Assembly (NCBI GenBank): GCA_024699575.1
Contig: JAILPF010000088.1
Coordinates: 1-16,852 of the forward strand
Direction of reading: 5' to 3'
DNA: 16,852 nucleotides
Source: Acetatifactor sp.
GTDB lineage: Bacteria > Bacillota > Clostridia > Lachnospirales > Lachnospiraceae
Position 1 is the first letter of the stretch. Every line of letters begins with the position of its first letter. Of the stretch, positions 1 through 7,399 are shown piece after piece. The notes under the pieces are model-generated. The model made no database searches. It saw only the letters and a list, made by a program, of their open reading frames with translations, and had not been told where the DNA came from. The position numbers and the translations under genes were made by a program.

Positions 1-862
1 TGCCGATATCAACCCGGAGACCTATAATGTAGATCCGGCGTCTATCCGCAAATTGATTACACCGGCTACCAAGGCTGTGGTTGCGGTGGATTTTACCGGC
101 CAGGCCGTGGAACTGGATGAAATCAGACAGATTTGTGAGGAACATAATCTGATTCTGATTGAGGATGCAGCACACTCCATCGGAACCAAATATAAGGGGA
201 AACCGGTGGGAAGCATTGCGGATATGACCTGTTTTAGTTTTCATCCGGTTAAGACCATCACCGGAGGAGAAGGTGGAGCTATCATGACCAATGACGAGAT
301 GCTGTATCGCAGGTTGATGCGCCTGCGTACACATGGTATCACCAGAAATCAGGAGGAGATGGTACATCCTACAGATGCACTTTGGTACAATGAACAGGTG
401 GAGCTTGGCTACAATTACCGTATGACAGATTTTCAGGCTGCAATGCTTATCAGTCAGCTGAAAAAGCTGTCCAGATTTTCCAATCGTAGAAAAGAGATTG
501 CAAAAAAATATGACGAGGCTTTTGCCGGAGTTCCCGAGCTGTTTGTGCAGAAGGAAATTGCAGAGTCGGATACTACGAGACATTTATATATTATCCGTTT
601 GATTCCGGAGAAATTAAACTGTGACAGAAGACAGTTCTTTGATGCTTTGAGAGCGGAGAATGTATGCCCACAGGTTCATTATCTTCCGGTTTACTGGCAC
701 TCCTATTATGAAAGTCTGGGATATAAAAAGGGAATTTGCCCTAACGCTGAAAAATTCTACGAGGAAGTGATGAGCATTCCACTGTATCCGTCTTTAACGG
801 ATGATGAGACAGATGATGTGATTCGTGCCGTAAAGAAAGTAGTTGCATATTATAGAAGATAA
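1..862 (+). CDS. pseC: PseC-type aminotransferase, 3' part (UDP-4-keto-6-deoxy-sugar transaminase)
   Basis: PLP-dependent DegT/DnrJ/EryC1 family aminotransferase whose 5' end lies outside the window; the frame is open from base 2. In pseudaminic acid synthesis PseC moves an amino group from glutamate to C4 of the UDP-4-keto-6-deoxy-L-AltNAc made by PseB. Visible marks are the VDFTGQAVELDEI stretch, the EDAAHSIG segment that holds the PLP-contacting Asp, the Schiff-base lysine in FSFHPVKTIT followed by GGEGGAI, then VELGYNYRMTD and VHYLPVY. The VDFxGxxVExDEI and FHPVK stretches agree with remembered Campylobacter and Helicobacter PseC better than with other members of the family. No terminator follows; glmM starts 150 bp downstream. 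The presence of a PseF-type gene at 12868 supports the assignment. An aminotransferase for a related diamino sugar such as legionaminic acid or bacillosamine is the main alternative. Confidence 0.85.
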   Translation, partial: ADINPETYNVDPASIRKLITPATKAVVAVDFTGQAVELDEIRQICEEHNLILIEDAAHSIGTKYKGKPVGSIADMTCFSFHPVKTITGGEGGAIMTNDEMLYRRLMRLRTHGITRNQEEMVHPTDALWYNEQVELGYNYRMTDFQAAMLISQLKKLSRFSNRRKEIAKKYDEAFAGVPELFVQKEIAESDTTRHLYIIRLIPEKLNCDRRQFFDALRAENVCPQVHYLPVYWHSYYESLGYKKGICPNAEKFYEEVMSIPLYPSLTDDETDDVIRAVKKVVAYYRR

Positions 863-898
863 CTTTGCGGAAATGAATACCCATGAGAGATATTTTAG

Positions 899-926
899 TT
901 GCAAAATCGGATAAATAGTGTATGAT
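899..926 (+). promoter_or_regulatory. Candidate sigma-A promoter for glmM-glmS
   Basis: A TTGCAA element (899-904) and a TATGAT element (921-926) are separated by 16 bp, in the 150-bp gap between pseC and glmM. The -10 matches consensus at five of six bases and the -35 at four of six. Initiation near 933 would leave a leader of about 80 nt. No terminator is visible after pseC, so read-through into glmM is also possible. Confidence 0.45.
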
Positions 927-1012
927 AGACATAGCGCGACAGCAAAAAAAAGCAAAAGAACGCAAGATAATACAAAATTTGTTCGATTGCAATCAAGAAA
1001 GGAATATCTATC

Positions 1013-2365
1013 ATGGGTAAATATTTTGGAACCGATGGATTCCGTGGAGAGGCCAATGTGGTTCTGACAGCGGATCATGCGTACCGGATCGGCCGTTTTA
1101 TCGGCTGGTATTACCAACAGGATAATCAAAAGGAAACTTGCAAGATCGTTATCGGAAAAGATACCAGACGGTCTTCCTATATGTTTGAATATGCTTTGGT
1201 GGCAGGACTGACTGCTTCCGGAGCGGATGCATATCTTTTACACGTGACCACTACACCCAGTGTGTCTTATGTGACAAGAACAGATGATTTTGACTGCGGA
1301 ATTATGATTTCTGCAAGTCATAACCCATTTTTTGACAACGGAATCAAGCTGGTGAATTCCGCCGGCGAGAAAATGGATGAGGAGACTATTCTCAAGATAG
1401 AGGACTATCTGGATGGCAAGACAGGCGAAGTACCCTATGCCGAGGGAGAGAAAATCGGTCGCACCGTGGACTACGCGGCAGGTCGTAACCGTTACATCGG
1501 TTATCTGATTTCTCTGGCAACCCGTTCTTATGAGAATAAGAAGGTTGGTTTGGACTGTGCCAACGGAAGCTCCTGGATGATTGCCAAAAGCGTATTCGAT
1601 GCGCTTGGTGCAAAGACTTATGTGATTAATAATCAGCCCAACGGAACCAATATCAATGTAGACTGCGGTTCCACTCATATCGAAGGGCTTCAGAAGTACG
1701 TTGTGGAAAACGGACTGGATGTGGGATTTGCATTTGACGGGGATTCCGACAGGTGTCTGTGTGTGGATGAAAAGGGTAATATTGTGGACGGCGATGCAAT
1801 CATTTACATCTACGGTCGGTATCTGAAAGAGAGAGGCAAACTTGCCGGTAATAAGGTAGTTACCACAATTATGTCTAATTTTGGACTTTACAAGGCTCTG
1901 GACGCGGTTGGTATCGAATACGAGAAGACCGCAGTCGGTGACAAGTATGTCTATGAAAATATGTCTCAGAACGGTTATCGCTTAGGCGGTGAGCAGTCCG
2001 GACACATCATCTTTAAAAAGTATGCCACTACAGGTGACGGCATCCTTACCGCTATTAAAATGATGGAAGTGATGCTGGAGAAGAAGATGACTCTTCATGA
2101 ACTGGCTGCACCGTTTAAGGTGTTCCCTCAGGTGCTTGAGAACGTAAGGGTAACGGATAAGCGTACTGTTGCCGAGGATGAGAGCATTCAGGCGTTGGTG
2201 TCTGAGATTTCCAAAGAGCTGGGAAACGACGGTCGTATTCTCCTTAGAGAGAGCGGCACAGAACCGGTGATTCGCGTGATGTCGGAGGCCGGTGATCTGG
2301 AGACCTGCCGTAAATATGTGGATCGTGTTGTGGCTCTGATTAAAGAAAAAGGATACGCAGTGTAA
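1013..2365 (+). CDS. glmM: Phosphoglucosamine mutase GlmM
   Basis: Cytosolic alpha-D-phosphohexomutase that interconverts glucosamine 6-phosphate and glucosamine 1-phosphate, the second step from fructose 6-phosphate to UDP-GlcNAc. All four family signatures are present: the phosphoserine loop SASHNP (residues 100-105, catalytic Ser102), the Mg-binding DGDSDR (242-247), the sugar-specificity loop GEQSGH (326-331) and the phosphate-binding RESGTEPVIR (412-421). The length of 450 residues is normal for GlmM, and the N-terminal KYFGTDGFRGEAN is typical of GlmM rather than phosphomannomutase. The ATG at 1013 has an AAAGGA Shine-Dalgarno site 9 nt upstream. glmS follows after 25 nt, so the two are almost certainly co-transcribed. 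UDP-GlcNAc is also the starting substrate for pseudaminic acid, which fits the pseC gene upstream. Confidence 0.97.
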   Translation: MGKYFGTDGFRGEANVVLTADHAYRIGRFIGWYYQQDNQKETCKIVIGKDTRRSSYMFEYALVAGLTASGADAYLLHVTTTPSVSYVTRTDDFDCGIMISASHNPFFDNGIKLVNSAGEKMDEETILKIEDYLDGKTGEVPYAEGEKIGRTVDYAAGRNRYIGYLISLATRSYENKKVGLDCANGSSWMIAKSVFDALGAKTYVINNQPNGTNINVDCGSTHIEGLQKYVVENGLDVGFAFDGDSDRCLCVDEKGNIVDGDAIIYIYGRYLKERGKLAGNKVVTTIMSNFGLYKALDAVGIEYEKTAVGDKYVYENMSQNGYRLGGEQSGHIIFKKYATTGDGILTAIKMMEVMLEKKMTLHELAAPFKVFPQVLENVRVTDKRTVAEDESIQALVSEISKELGNDGRILLRESGTEPVIRVMSEAGDLETCRKYVDRVVALIKEKGYAV

Positions 2366-2390
2366 AATTCAAAATCAGGAGTAAATAAAT

Positions 2391-4220
2391 ATGTGTGGAA
2401 TTGTAGGTTATGTAGGTGAGAACCCTGCGGCTCCCATTCTTTTGGGTGGGCTTGCCAAATTGGAATATAGAGGATATGACTCTGCAGGAATCGCTGTGGA
2501 GAATCCGGACGGAAAGATTGAAGTTGTTAAGGCAAAAGGACGTTTGAGTGTTCTTGCCGATAAGACAGACAACGGGAATGCGGTGAAAGGAAATTGCGGT
2601 ATCGGTCACACCAGATGGGCGACTCACGGTGAACCGTCCGTTCAGAATGCACATCCCCATATCAGTAATGATAAATCGATTGCTGTGGTACATAACGGTA
2701 TTATCGAGAATTACATGGAATTAAAAGAAAAGATGATTAAGCGTGGTGCTACATTTGTATCTGAGACAGATACCGAGGTTGTGGCTCATATGCTTCATCA
2801 CTATTATACGGGAGACCCGTTGGAGGCAATCACAAAAGTAATGATGCGTGTGAAGGGCTCCTACGCACTGGGAATTCTGTTTCAGGACAGACCGGGTGAA
2901 ATCTATGCTGTGAGAAAGGATAGTCCTCTGATTGTAGGCCATTCTGCTGACGGTAATTATATTGCATCCGATGTCCCTGCAATCTTAGAGTACACCAGAG
3001 ATGTGTATTACATCCAGAATATGGAAATCGTGAAGATGACCGGGGATGCAATCACTTTCTATAATATCGATCAGGAAGAAATCGAAAAAGAGATTCAGCA
3101 TATTGAGTGGGATGCCAAGGCTGCAGAGAAAGAGGGATTTGAGCATTACCTGATGAAGGAAATCTATGAACAGCCCAAGGCTTTGAGAGATACCATCACT
3201 CCCAGAATCAAAGACGGAAAGATTGTCCTGGAAGAGCTTGGTATGGAGGAAGAGGAACTGAACAAGATCCAGCGTATCGTGATTTTGGGTTGCGGTTCTG
3301 CTTATCATGTGGGATTGAACGCCAAATATGTTCTGGAAGAGATGACCAGAATTCCTGTGGATGTGGAGCTTGCTTCCGAATTCCGTTACCGCAATCCGAT
3401 TGTGCTCCCGGATACTCTTGTAATTGTTATCAGCCAGTCCGGTGAGACTGCTGATTCTCTGGCTGCTTTGAGAGAAGCACAGACCAGAGGTGCAAAGGTT
3501 GTGGGCGTAGTCAATGTGGTGGGAAGCTCGATTGCCCGAGAGGCAGATGCCTGCATATATACCTGGGCAGGTCCGGAGATTTCCGTGGCTACCACCAAGG
3601 CTTACAGTACACAGACAGTTGTGCTTTATATGCTGGGAATGGTTCTTGCTGATGCGAGAGGGTTGCTTACTGAGGATGCATACGCAGACCTTTTGAAAGA
3701 GCTTCAATCTCTGCCGGATAAGATTACCAGAATCCTGAATGAAAAGGAACGCATCCAGTGGTTTGCTCATAAATATGCTGCAGCAAAGGATATTTTCTTC
3801 ATCGGTCGTGGACTTGATTACGCTTCCTGTATGGAAGGTTCCTTGAAACTTAAGGAGATTTCTTATGTACACTCTGAGGCGTATGCGGCCGGAGAGTTAA
3901 AACATGGAACCATTTCTCTGATTGAGAATGACATTCTTGTTGTGGCTGTAGCTACTCAGTCATCTCTTTACGGTAAGACCGTCAGCAACGTGGTGGAAGT
4001 AAAGAGTAGAGGAGCCTACATTTTCGGTATCACATCTGCCGGCAACTATAACATGGAAGAGGTTGCAGACTTCACTGTTTATGTGCCGAAGACACATGAG
4101 ATGTTCATGACTACCCTAACCGTTATTCCAATGCAGTTGTTTGCATATTATGTATCGGTTGCCAAGGGATTGGATGTGGATAAGCCGCGTAACCTTGCAA
4201 AATCTGTTACGGTGGAATAG
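2391..4220 (+). CDS. glmS: Glutamine--fructose-6-phosphate aminotransferase (isomerizing) GlmS
   Basis: Makes glucosamine 6-phosphate from fructose 6-phosphate and glutamine, the committed step of amino-sugar synthesis. The protein begins MCGIVGYVG, with Cys2 as the N-terminal nucleophile of the class II glutamine amidotransferase domain; GIGHTRWATHG, NAHPH and VHNGIIEN complete that domain within the first 100 or so residues. Two SIS sugar-isomerase domains follow; the first holds GCGSAYHVG and SQSGETADSLAAL, the second IGRGLDYASCMEGSLKLKEISY. The C terminus ends KPRNLAKSVTVE, with the conserved sugar-binding lysine. The length of 609 residues is standard. AGGAG at 2377-2381 lies 9 nt before the ATG. 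The 25-nt gap to glmM leaves no room for a glmS ribozyme. The stop is only 4 nt from the stop of the convergent SGNH gene. Confidence 0.98.
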   Translation: MCGIVGYVGENPAAPILLGGLAKLEYRGYDSAGIAVENPDGKIEVVKAKGRLSVLADKTDNGNAVKGNCGIGHTRWATHGEPSVQNAHPHISNDKSIAVVHNGIIENYMELKEKMIKRGATFVSETDTEVVAHMLHHYYTGDPLEAITKVMMRVKGSYALGILFQDRPGEIYAVRKDSPLIVGHSADGNYIASDVPAILEYTRDVYYIQNMEIVKMTGDAITFYNIDQEEIEKEIQHIEWDAKAAEKEGFEHYLMKEIYEQPKALRDTITPRIKDGKIVLEELGMEEEELNKIQRIVILGCGSAYHVGLNAKYVLEEMTRIPVDVELASEFRYRNPIVLPDTLVIVISQSGETADSLAALREAQTRGAKVVGVVNVVGSSIAREADACIYTWAGPEISVATTKAYSTQTVVLYMLGMVLADARGLLTEDAYADLLKELQSLPDKITRILNEKERIQWFAHKYAAAKDIFFIGRGLDYASCMEGSLKLKEISYVHSEAYAAGELKHGTISLIENDILVVAVATQSSLYGKTVSNVVEVKSRGAYIFGITSAGNYNMEEVADFTVYVPKTHEMFMTTLTVIPMQLFAYYVSVAKGLDVDKPRNLAKSVTVE

Positions 4221-4251
4221 CTTGCTATTCTATTGATTCAATGAATTGAAT
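4186..4251. other. Three consecutive small inverted repeats at a convergent gene junction
   Basis: Around the facing stop codons of glmS and the SGNH gene lie three short hairpin-forming repeats: CGTAAC (4188-4193) with GTTACG (4206-4211), extendable by one C-G pair past a bulged G; GAATAG (4215-4220), loop CTTG, CTATTC (4225-4230); and ATTCAA (4236-4241), loop TGAA, TTGAAT (4246-4251). None has a GC-rich stem followed by a T tract in either direction, so they are not convincing intrinsic terminators, but they could act as weak bidirectional 3' end structures. Confidence 0.35.
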
Positions 4252-5598
4252 AAGATGTTCGCTAAGAAGGAAACGTCCTGTTTCATTGAAATGGGTGCCA
4301 TCTACCTGATAAACGCCGGTGTTTTTGGAATTAACACCCAGCTCAACAAAGTTGTTGAGACAGTACACATTTTCTTCATCAGCGACTTTTACAGCGGCAT
4401 TCACGTAATCGGTGAGAATGCCGCTGTTTTCATTTATTTTTTCTGTTCCGTGGTTTAACTCCACGGTGTAGGTCGGTGCCATGACAATGATTTTTGCATC
4501 GGGATATGCAGTCTGCAGTTTGCGTATGCCGGTTCGCAGTGCTCCTGTGTAGGTGGTCACATCTGTGGGGTCTGCTTCTTGGGCGATGCGTTGCCCGCAA
4601 AAGTAATCGTTAAGTCCCAGATTGATGACAAAATAAATGGAGGCGGAATCAAAGCTTGTCTGCAAAAATTCATCTACGTAGGTGAGAAAGTATTCATTTG
4701 AATCCGGCAATTTACTTGCAGGTAATCCGCTTTTGGAGTAGGAGCGTGTTGAGGCGTTGGTTAACCCTTTTAAAATGCCCGGAATGGAGGTGGAGTCGGT
4801 ATCCTTCGCAATGATACTGTCTCCGAAGAACAGTATTGCCTTACCGGAAAAATCAGGGTAAGTTTCTTTAACGGGTTTTGCTTTTTTTAGGGTGGAACGA
4901 AGCTGCGCAAAGACGTCACCGGATTTGGCAGGATCTAACTTGCCTTCACCTGCAAGGGAAAGGGCAAACAACTTTTGCAGTATTTCAGCAGAGGGAGTCT
5001 GCGGGTTGCTATAATTGCCGGGGTTTTGGATTAACCAGTTCGCACTGCCGGAATAGAATATGTTTACATTGGGATAAGCACACAATTTTTGCACACAGTC
5101 TTCGTATAAATCTATTTCAGAGACAGCCTCTTGGGGGGAGAGAGACAGATAGTAATCCAGAGATGGAGCCGGCAGCAAAAAGTCAAACGTGACTTGGGGC
5201 TTTTCGGCGATGTAATGAAACAATTTCTGATAAAGATATGCATCACTTTTTTCAGATATAGTGTGTGGATCCAAAGCAAAATAAATCCAATCCAAAGAAT
5301 CGGATGCATAAAATGCTGCGGACAAGCAGGCGTCAACTTTGGACAGATCATCGCCCGGGTATGTGATTTTAAGAGTATCTTTGTCAAAAAATAAAGGAAT
5401 TATGGTTTCATCCGGTATGCTGTACTTATCGTCTGTCAGCATGAGACAACCGTAATCACTGTTTTTCAAAAGAGCACGGTCTGCACGGGTCAGAAAGAAA
5501 TATTCAGGCATTTTCTTGGAAAGCATGTAGACGCTGCATGCCCCCAATAAGAGAAAAAGCCCCAGAAATAGTAACAATAGTTTTTTGCCGGTTTTCAT
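4225..5598 (-). CDS. Membrane-anchored two-domain SGNH/GDSL-like protein
   Basis: 457-residue protein with an N-terminal hydrophobic segment (about residues 7-24). LLGAC (17-21) resembles a weak lipobox, so it is either a lipoprotein or a signal-anchored protein with the rest outside the membrane. The C-terminal domain (about 253-457) is a complete SGNH hydrolase: FFGDS (GDS 259-261), a block II glycine in KSGLPASKL, LGLND (ND 330-331) and VDGTHF (Asp433, His436). Residues about 30-240 resemble another SGNH/DltD-like module, with TFDFLLPAPSLDYY and YPNVNIFYSG, but the place where a D-x-x-H pair is expected reads NYSNPQTPS, so that half may be inactive. The likely role is removing or adding acyl groups on an exported glycan; the substrate is unknown. 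An ATG at 5610 is also possible, but the one at 5598 is preceded by GGGGG at good spacing. A paralogue is encoded at 15130. Confidence 0.85.
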   Translation of the reverse strand: MKTGKKLLLLFLGLFLLLGACSVYMLSKKMPEYFFLTRADRALLKNSDYGCLMLTDDKYSIPDETIIPLFFDKDTLKITYPGDDLSKVDACLSAAFYASDSLDWIYFALDPHTISEKSDAYLYQKLFHYIAEKPQVTFDFLLPAPSLDYYLSLSPQEAVSEIDLYEDCVQKLCAYPNVNIFYSGSANWLIQNPGNYSNPQTPSAEILQKLFALSLAGEGKLDPAKSGDVFAQLRSTLKKAKPVKETYPDFSGKAILFFGDSIIAKDTDSTSIPGILKGLTNASTRSYSKSGLPASKLPDSNEYFLTYVDEFLQTSFDSASIYFVINLGLNDYFCGQRIAQEADPTDVTTYTGALRTGIRKLQTAYPDAKIIVMAPTYTVELNHGTEKINENSGILTDYVNAAVKVADEENVYCLNNFVELGVNSKNTGVYQVDGTHFNETGRFLLSEHLIQFIESIE

Positions 5599-5630
5599 GA
5601 TTGCCCCCATAATACATAAACTTTACCATT

Positions 5631-5659
5631 ATTATTGATGCAAGGAGAATTCTTGTCAA
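5631..5659 (-). promoter_or_regulatory. Sigma-A promoter for the minus-strand SGNH gene
   Basis: Read on the minus strand, a perfect TTGACA (-35, 5654-5659) and AATAAT (-10, 5631-5636, five of six) are separated by exactly 17 bp. Initiation near 5624 would give a leader of about 26 nt to the ATG at 5598. This is one of the two best promoter matches in the window. Confidence 0.75.
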
Positions 5660-5694
5660 TATCTTTTGCCTATACGCCGGATTCGTGATAAAAT

Positions 5695-5723
5695 AAAAAT
5701 GCCTGCCAAAAGCAGACATTTTT
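5695..5723. terminator. Terminator-like hairpin between divergent genes
   Basis: Left arm AAAAATG plus CTGC, right arm GCAG plus CATTTTT, with one C/A mismatch and the loop CAAAA. The arms end in A and T tracts, so either strand could form a short U-ended intrinsic terminator, though only about five base pairs are G-C. It lies upstream of the minus-strand SGNH promoter and before the plus-strand GNAT operon, so no gene obviously ends here. Confidence 0.5.
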
Positions 5724-5732
5724 ACCGTTCTG

Positions 5733-5749
5733 ATAGAACGTTGTTCTAT
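5733..5749. repeat. Perfect 7-bp inverted repeat, possible operator
   Basis: ATAGAAC (5733-5739) and GTTCTAT (5743-5749) are separated by GTT, about 135 bp before the GNAT start codon. A TATACT sequence (5747-5752) that could serve as a -10 overlaps the right arm, but it has no good -35. The spacer is 3 bp, so this is not a standard Gram-positive LexA box, which has 4 bp between GAAC and GTTC. Confidence 0.35.
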
Positions 5750-5882
5750 ACTGAACCCCTTTTACGTATTCCATCATAACATATGAAGTGCCACCGAACC
5801 GCCACTCTTAGGGGGTATTCTATAAACTAGAGATTAAAAAAATATAAAAAAATTATAAAATATATTAAAATGAGGTTTTTTC
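5750..5882 (+). promoter_or_regulatory. Upstream region of the glycan operon, no confident promoter
   Basis: This stretch has no gene. It holds a CCCC run (5756-5759) facing a GGGGG run (5811-5815) that could pair, then a very A/T-rich tract (about 5819-5870) with several TATAAA-like sequences but no -35 partner good enough to call. A GAGG Shine-Dalgarno site (5872-5875) lies 7 nt before the ATG at 5883. The operon promoter probably lies here, but its position cannot be fixed by eye. Confidence 0.4.
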
Positions 5883-6413
5883 ATGAAAAAATATCAGGAT
5901 GAGACTGCCGGGATTTATCTGCGGCTGATGACGTGGGAGGATACGGATTTCATAATAAGATGGCGAAATAGTGAGGCAGTTCGCAAAAATTTTATTTATC
6001 AGAAGCCTTTTACCAGAGAGAGCCACGAGAATTGGATTAAAAATAGAGTGGAGACCGGTGAGGTGGTACAGATGATAATTTGTAACCTTGCAGATGATAC
6101 GCCGGTAGGCTCTGTCTATATCCGGGATATTGACAGGGAGCATAAGAAAGCGGAATATGGCATCTTTATTGGGGAGAAAGCCGCCAGGGGCAGAGGAGTC
6201 GGAACAGCAACTGCCCGGCTGATGCTTCGATACTGTTTTGAGGAAGAGGGACTACACCGAGTGTACCTCCGTGCTTTTGCCGATAATCTGCAGGCGATTC
6301 GAAGTTACGAGAAGGCCGGATTTGTGAAAGAGGGTCTTTTACGCGGTGATGTTTGCATTGATGGTGTATTTCGTGATATTGTATGGATGGCTGCCGTAAA
6401 TGATGCAGTATAG
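5883..6413 (+). CDS. GNAT-family N-acetyltransferase, PseH candidate
   Basis: 176-residue single-domain GNAT acetyltransferase of the RimJ/RimL-like group. The start region GIYLRLMTWEDTDFIIRWRNSEAVRKNF and the acceptor-side HENWI are typical of sugar-nucleotide N-acetyltransferases in nonulosonate and surface-sugar loci. The acetyl-CoA pyrophosphate loop is ARGRGVGTATA (about residues 100-110), followed by the usual NLQAIRSYEKAGFVKEG. With pseC upstream and a pseF-type gene in the same run, the likely reaction is N4-acetylation of UDP-4-amino-4,6-dideoxy-AltNAc (PseH). That role comes from context; the fold itself would equally fit a ribosomal-protein or other sugar acetyltransferase. It is the first gene of the run and is followed after 32 nt by the GtrB-like gene. 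Confidence 0.85.
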   Translation: MKKYQDETAGIYLRLMTWEDTDFIIRWRNSEAVRKNFIYQKPFTRESHENWIKNRVETGEVVQMIICNLADDTPVGSVYIRDIDREHKKAEYGIFIGEKAARGRGVGTATARLMLRYCFEEEGLHRVYLRAFADNLQAIRSYEKAGFVKEGLLRGDVCIDGVFRDIVWMAAVNDAV

Positions 6414-6445
6414 TATGTAAGAAGGATAAAGGTTGAAACATAGAT

Positions 6446-7399
6446 ATGAAAAAGGTGAGTTTTGTTATTCCCTGCTACCGTTCGGAGCACACTCTGCCAC
6501 ATGTTGTGAAGGAAATTGTGGAGACAATGGAGAAAGTGTCACAGTATAATTATGATATTTTTCTGGTAAATGATTGCTCTCCTGATGGAACGCTGGTGAC
6601 AATCCGAAGACTTTGTGAAGAGTATAAATTTGTAAAGGGAATCAGTTTCTCAAAAAATTTTGGACAGCATTCTGCACTGATGGCAGGACTCCGCCATGCG
6701 GATGGAGACTATGTGGTATGTCTGGACGATGATGGACAGACTCCGGCAGATGAGGTGGACAAGCTTTTGACAAAGCTGGATGAAGGATATGATGCGGTCT
6801 ATGCAAAATATGAACACAAACAGCACTCTCCGTTTAGAAATATCGGAAGTAAGGTGAATGAACTGATGACCAGAGTGATGCTGGACAAGCCTGCATCGCT
6901 ATATCTCTCCAGTTATTTCGCAGTGAGGAGATTCGTGGTGGAGGACATGATTCGTTATGAGAATTCTTATCCTTATGTAATCGGGCTGGTACTTCGGACG
7001 ACCAAAAATATCACAAATGTGGTGGTTTGCCACAGAGAGCGCGAGGAGGGCAATTCGGGATACACTCTTAAGAAGCTTTTAGGTCTGTGGTTTAACGGAT
7101 TTACCGCATTTTCCGTGAAACCGTTGCGAATTGCCACTGCGTTGGGAGTATTCAGTGCAACCATCGGTTTTATTTACGGTATCTTTACAATTATCAAGAA
7201 ATTTGTCAATCCGGATGTACCTATGGGATTCAGCTCCACCATGTCGGCTCTTGTGTTCTTTGGCGGAATGATCATGATGATGCTGGGATTGATTGGAGAG
7301 TACATTGGACGTATTTATATCAGCTTAAATAATTCACCTCAGTATGTGATTCGTGAACGCATCAACATGGATGCAGAGAGGCTTGATGGGAATGAGTAG
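6446..7399 (+). CDS. GtrB/DPM1-like polyprenyl-phosphate glycosyltransferase (GT2)
   Basis: 317-residue GT2 enzyme of the dolichyl/undecaprenyl-phosphate sugar transferase group. The GT-A domain starts VSFVIPCYRSE, carries VNDCSPDGT (about residues 41-49), SKNFGQHSALMAGL and the metal-binding LDDDGQTPAD (Asp94-Asp96). Two C-terminal membrane helices follow (about 228-250 and 266-292), ending GEYIGRIY, the arrangement of GtrB, ArnC and related enzymes. It should move a sugar from a nucleotide sugar to undecaprenyl phosphate on the inner face of the membrane; the sugar is not predictable. The Shine-Dalgarno site is weak (AAAGG 13 nt upstream). The next gene, a GT-C-like membrane protein, overlaps its end, which suggests a donor-lipid/transferase pair. 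Confidence 0.92.
   Translation: MKKVSFVIPCYRSEHTLPHVVKEIVETMEKVSQYNYDIFLVNDCSPDGTLVTIRRLCEEYKFVKGISFSKNFGQHSALMAGLRHADGDYVVCLDDDGQTPADEVDKLLTKLDEGYDAVYAKYEHKQHSPFRNIGSKVNELMTRVMLDKPASLYLSSYFAVRRFVVEDMIRYENSYPYVIGLVLRTTKNITNVVVCHREREEGNSGYTLKKLLGLWFNGFTAFSVKPLRIATALGVFSATIGFIYGIFTIIKKFVNPDVPMGFSSTMSALVFFGGMIMMMLGLIGEYIGRIYISLNNSPQYVIRERINMDAERLDGNE

Noticed and set aside
985..994. Perfect 10-bp palindrome GATTGCAATC before glmM
   Set aside because: It lies in the leader just before the Shine-Dalgarno site, is short enough to arise by chance and has no second copy, so no function is claimed.
920..1012. Possible glmS ribozyme before glmM (an AGCGC sequence near 933)
   Set aside because: Only the short AGCGC is present; the conserved purine core and G-rich pairing partners of the ribozyme are missing and the region is too short. 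The glmM-glmS gap of 25 nt is also too small.
2985..3872. 295-residue open frame on the minus strand inside glmS
   Set aside because: It lies wholly opposite a well-supported glmS frame, shows no recognisable domain and is rich in the Cys, His and Ile typical of shadow frames.
4290..4345. GGTGTT / AACACC inverted repeat downstream of glmS as its terminator
   Set aside because: The stem is 6 bp with a long loop and no T tract follows on the plus strand; it lies in the coding region of the SGNH gene.
5733..5749. LexA (SOS) box
   Set aside because: GAAC and GTTC are 3 bp apart instead of 4 and no SOS gene is adjacent.
7353..7385. Upstream start for the GT-C-like protein
   Set aside because: It would give a 47-nt overlap with the GtrB-like gene and has no Shine-Dalgarno site, whereas AGAGAGG precedes the ATGs at 7386 and 7392.
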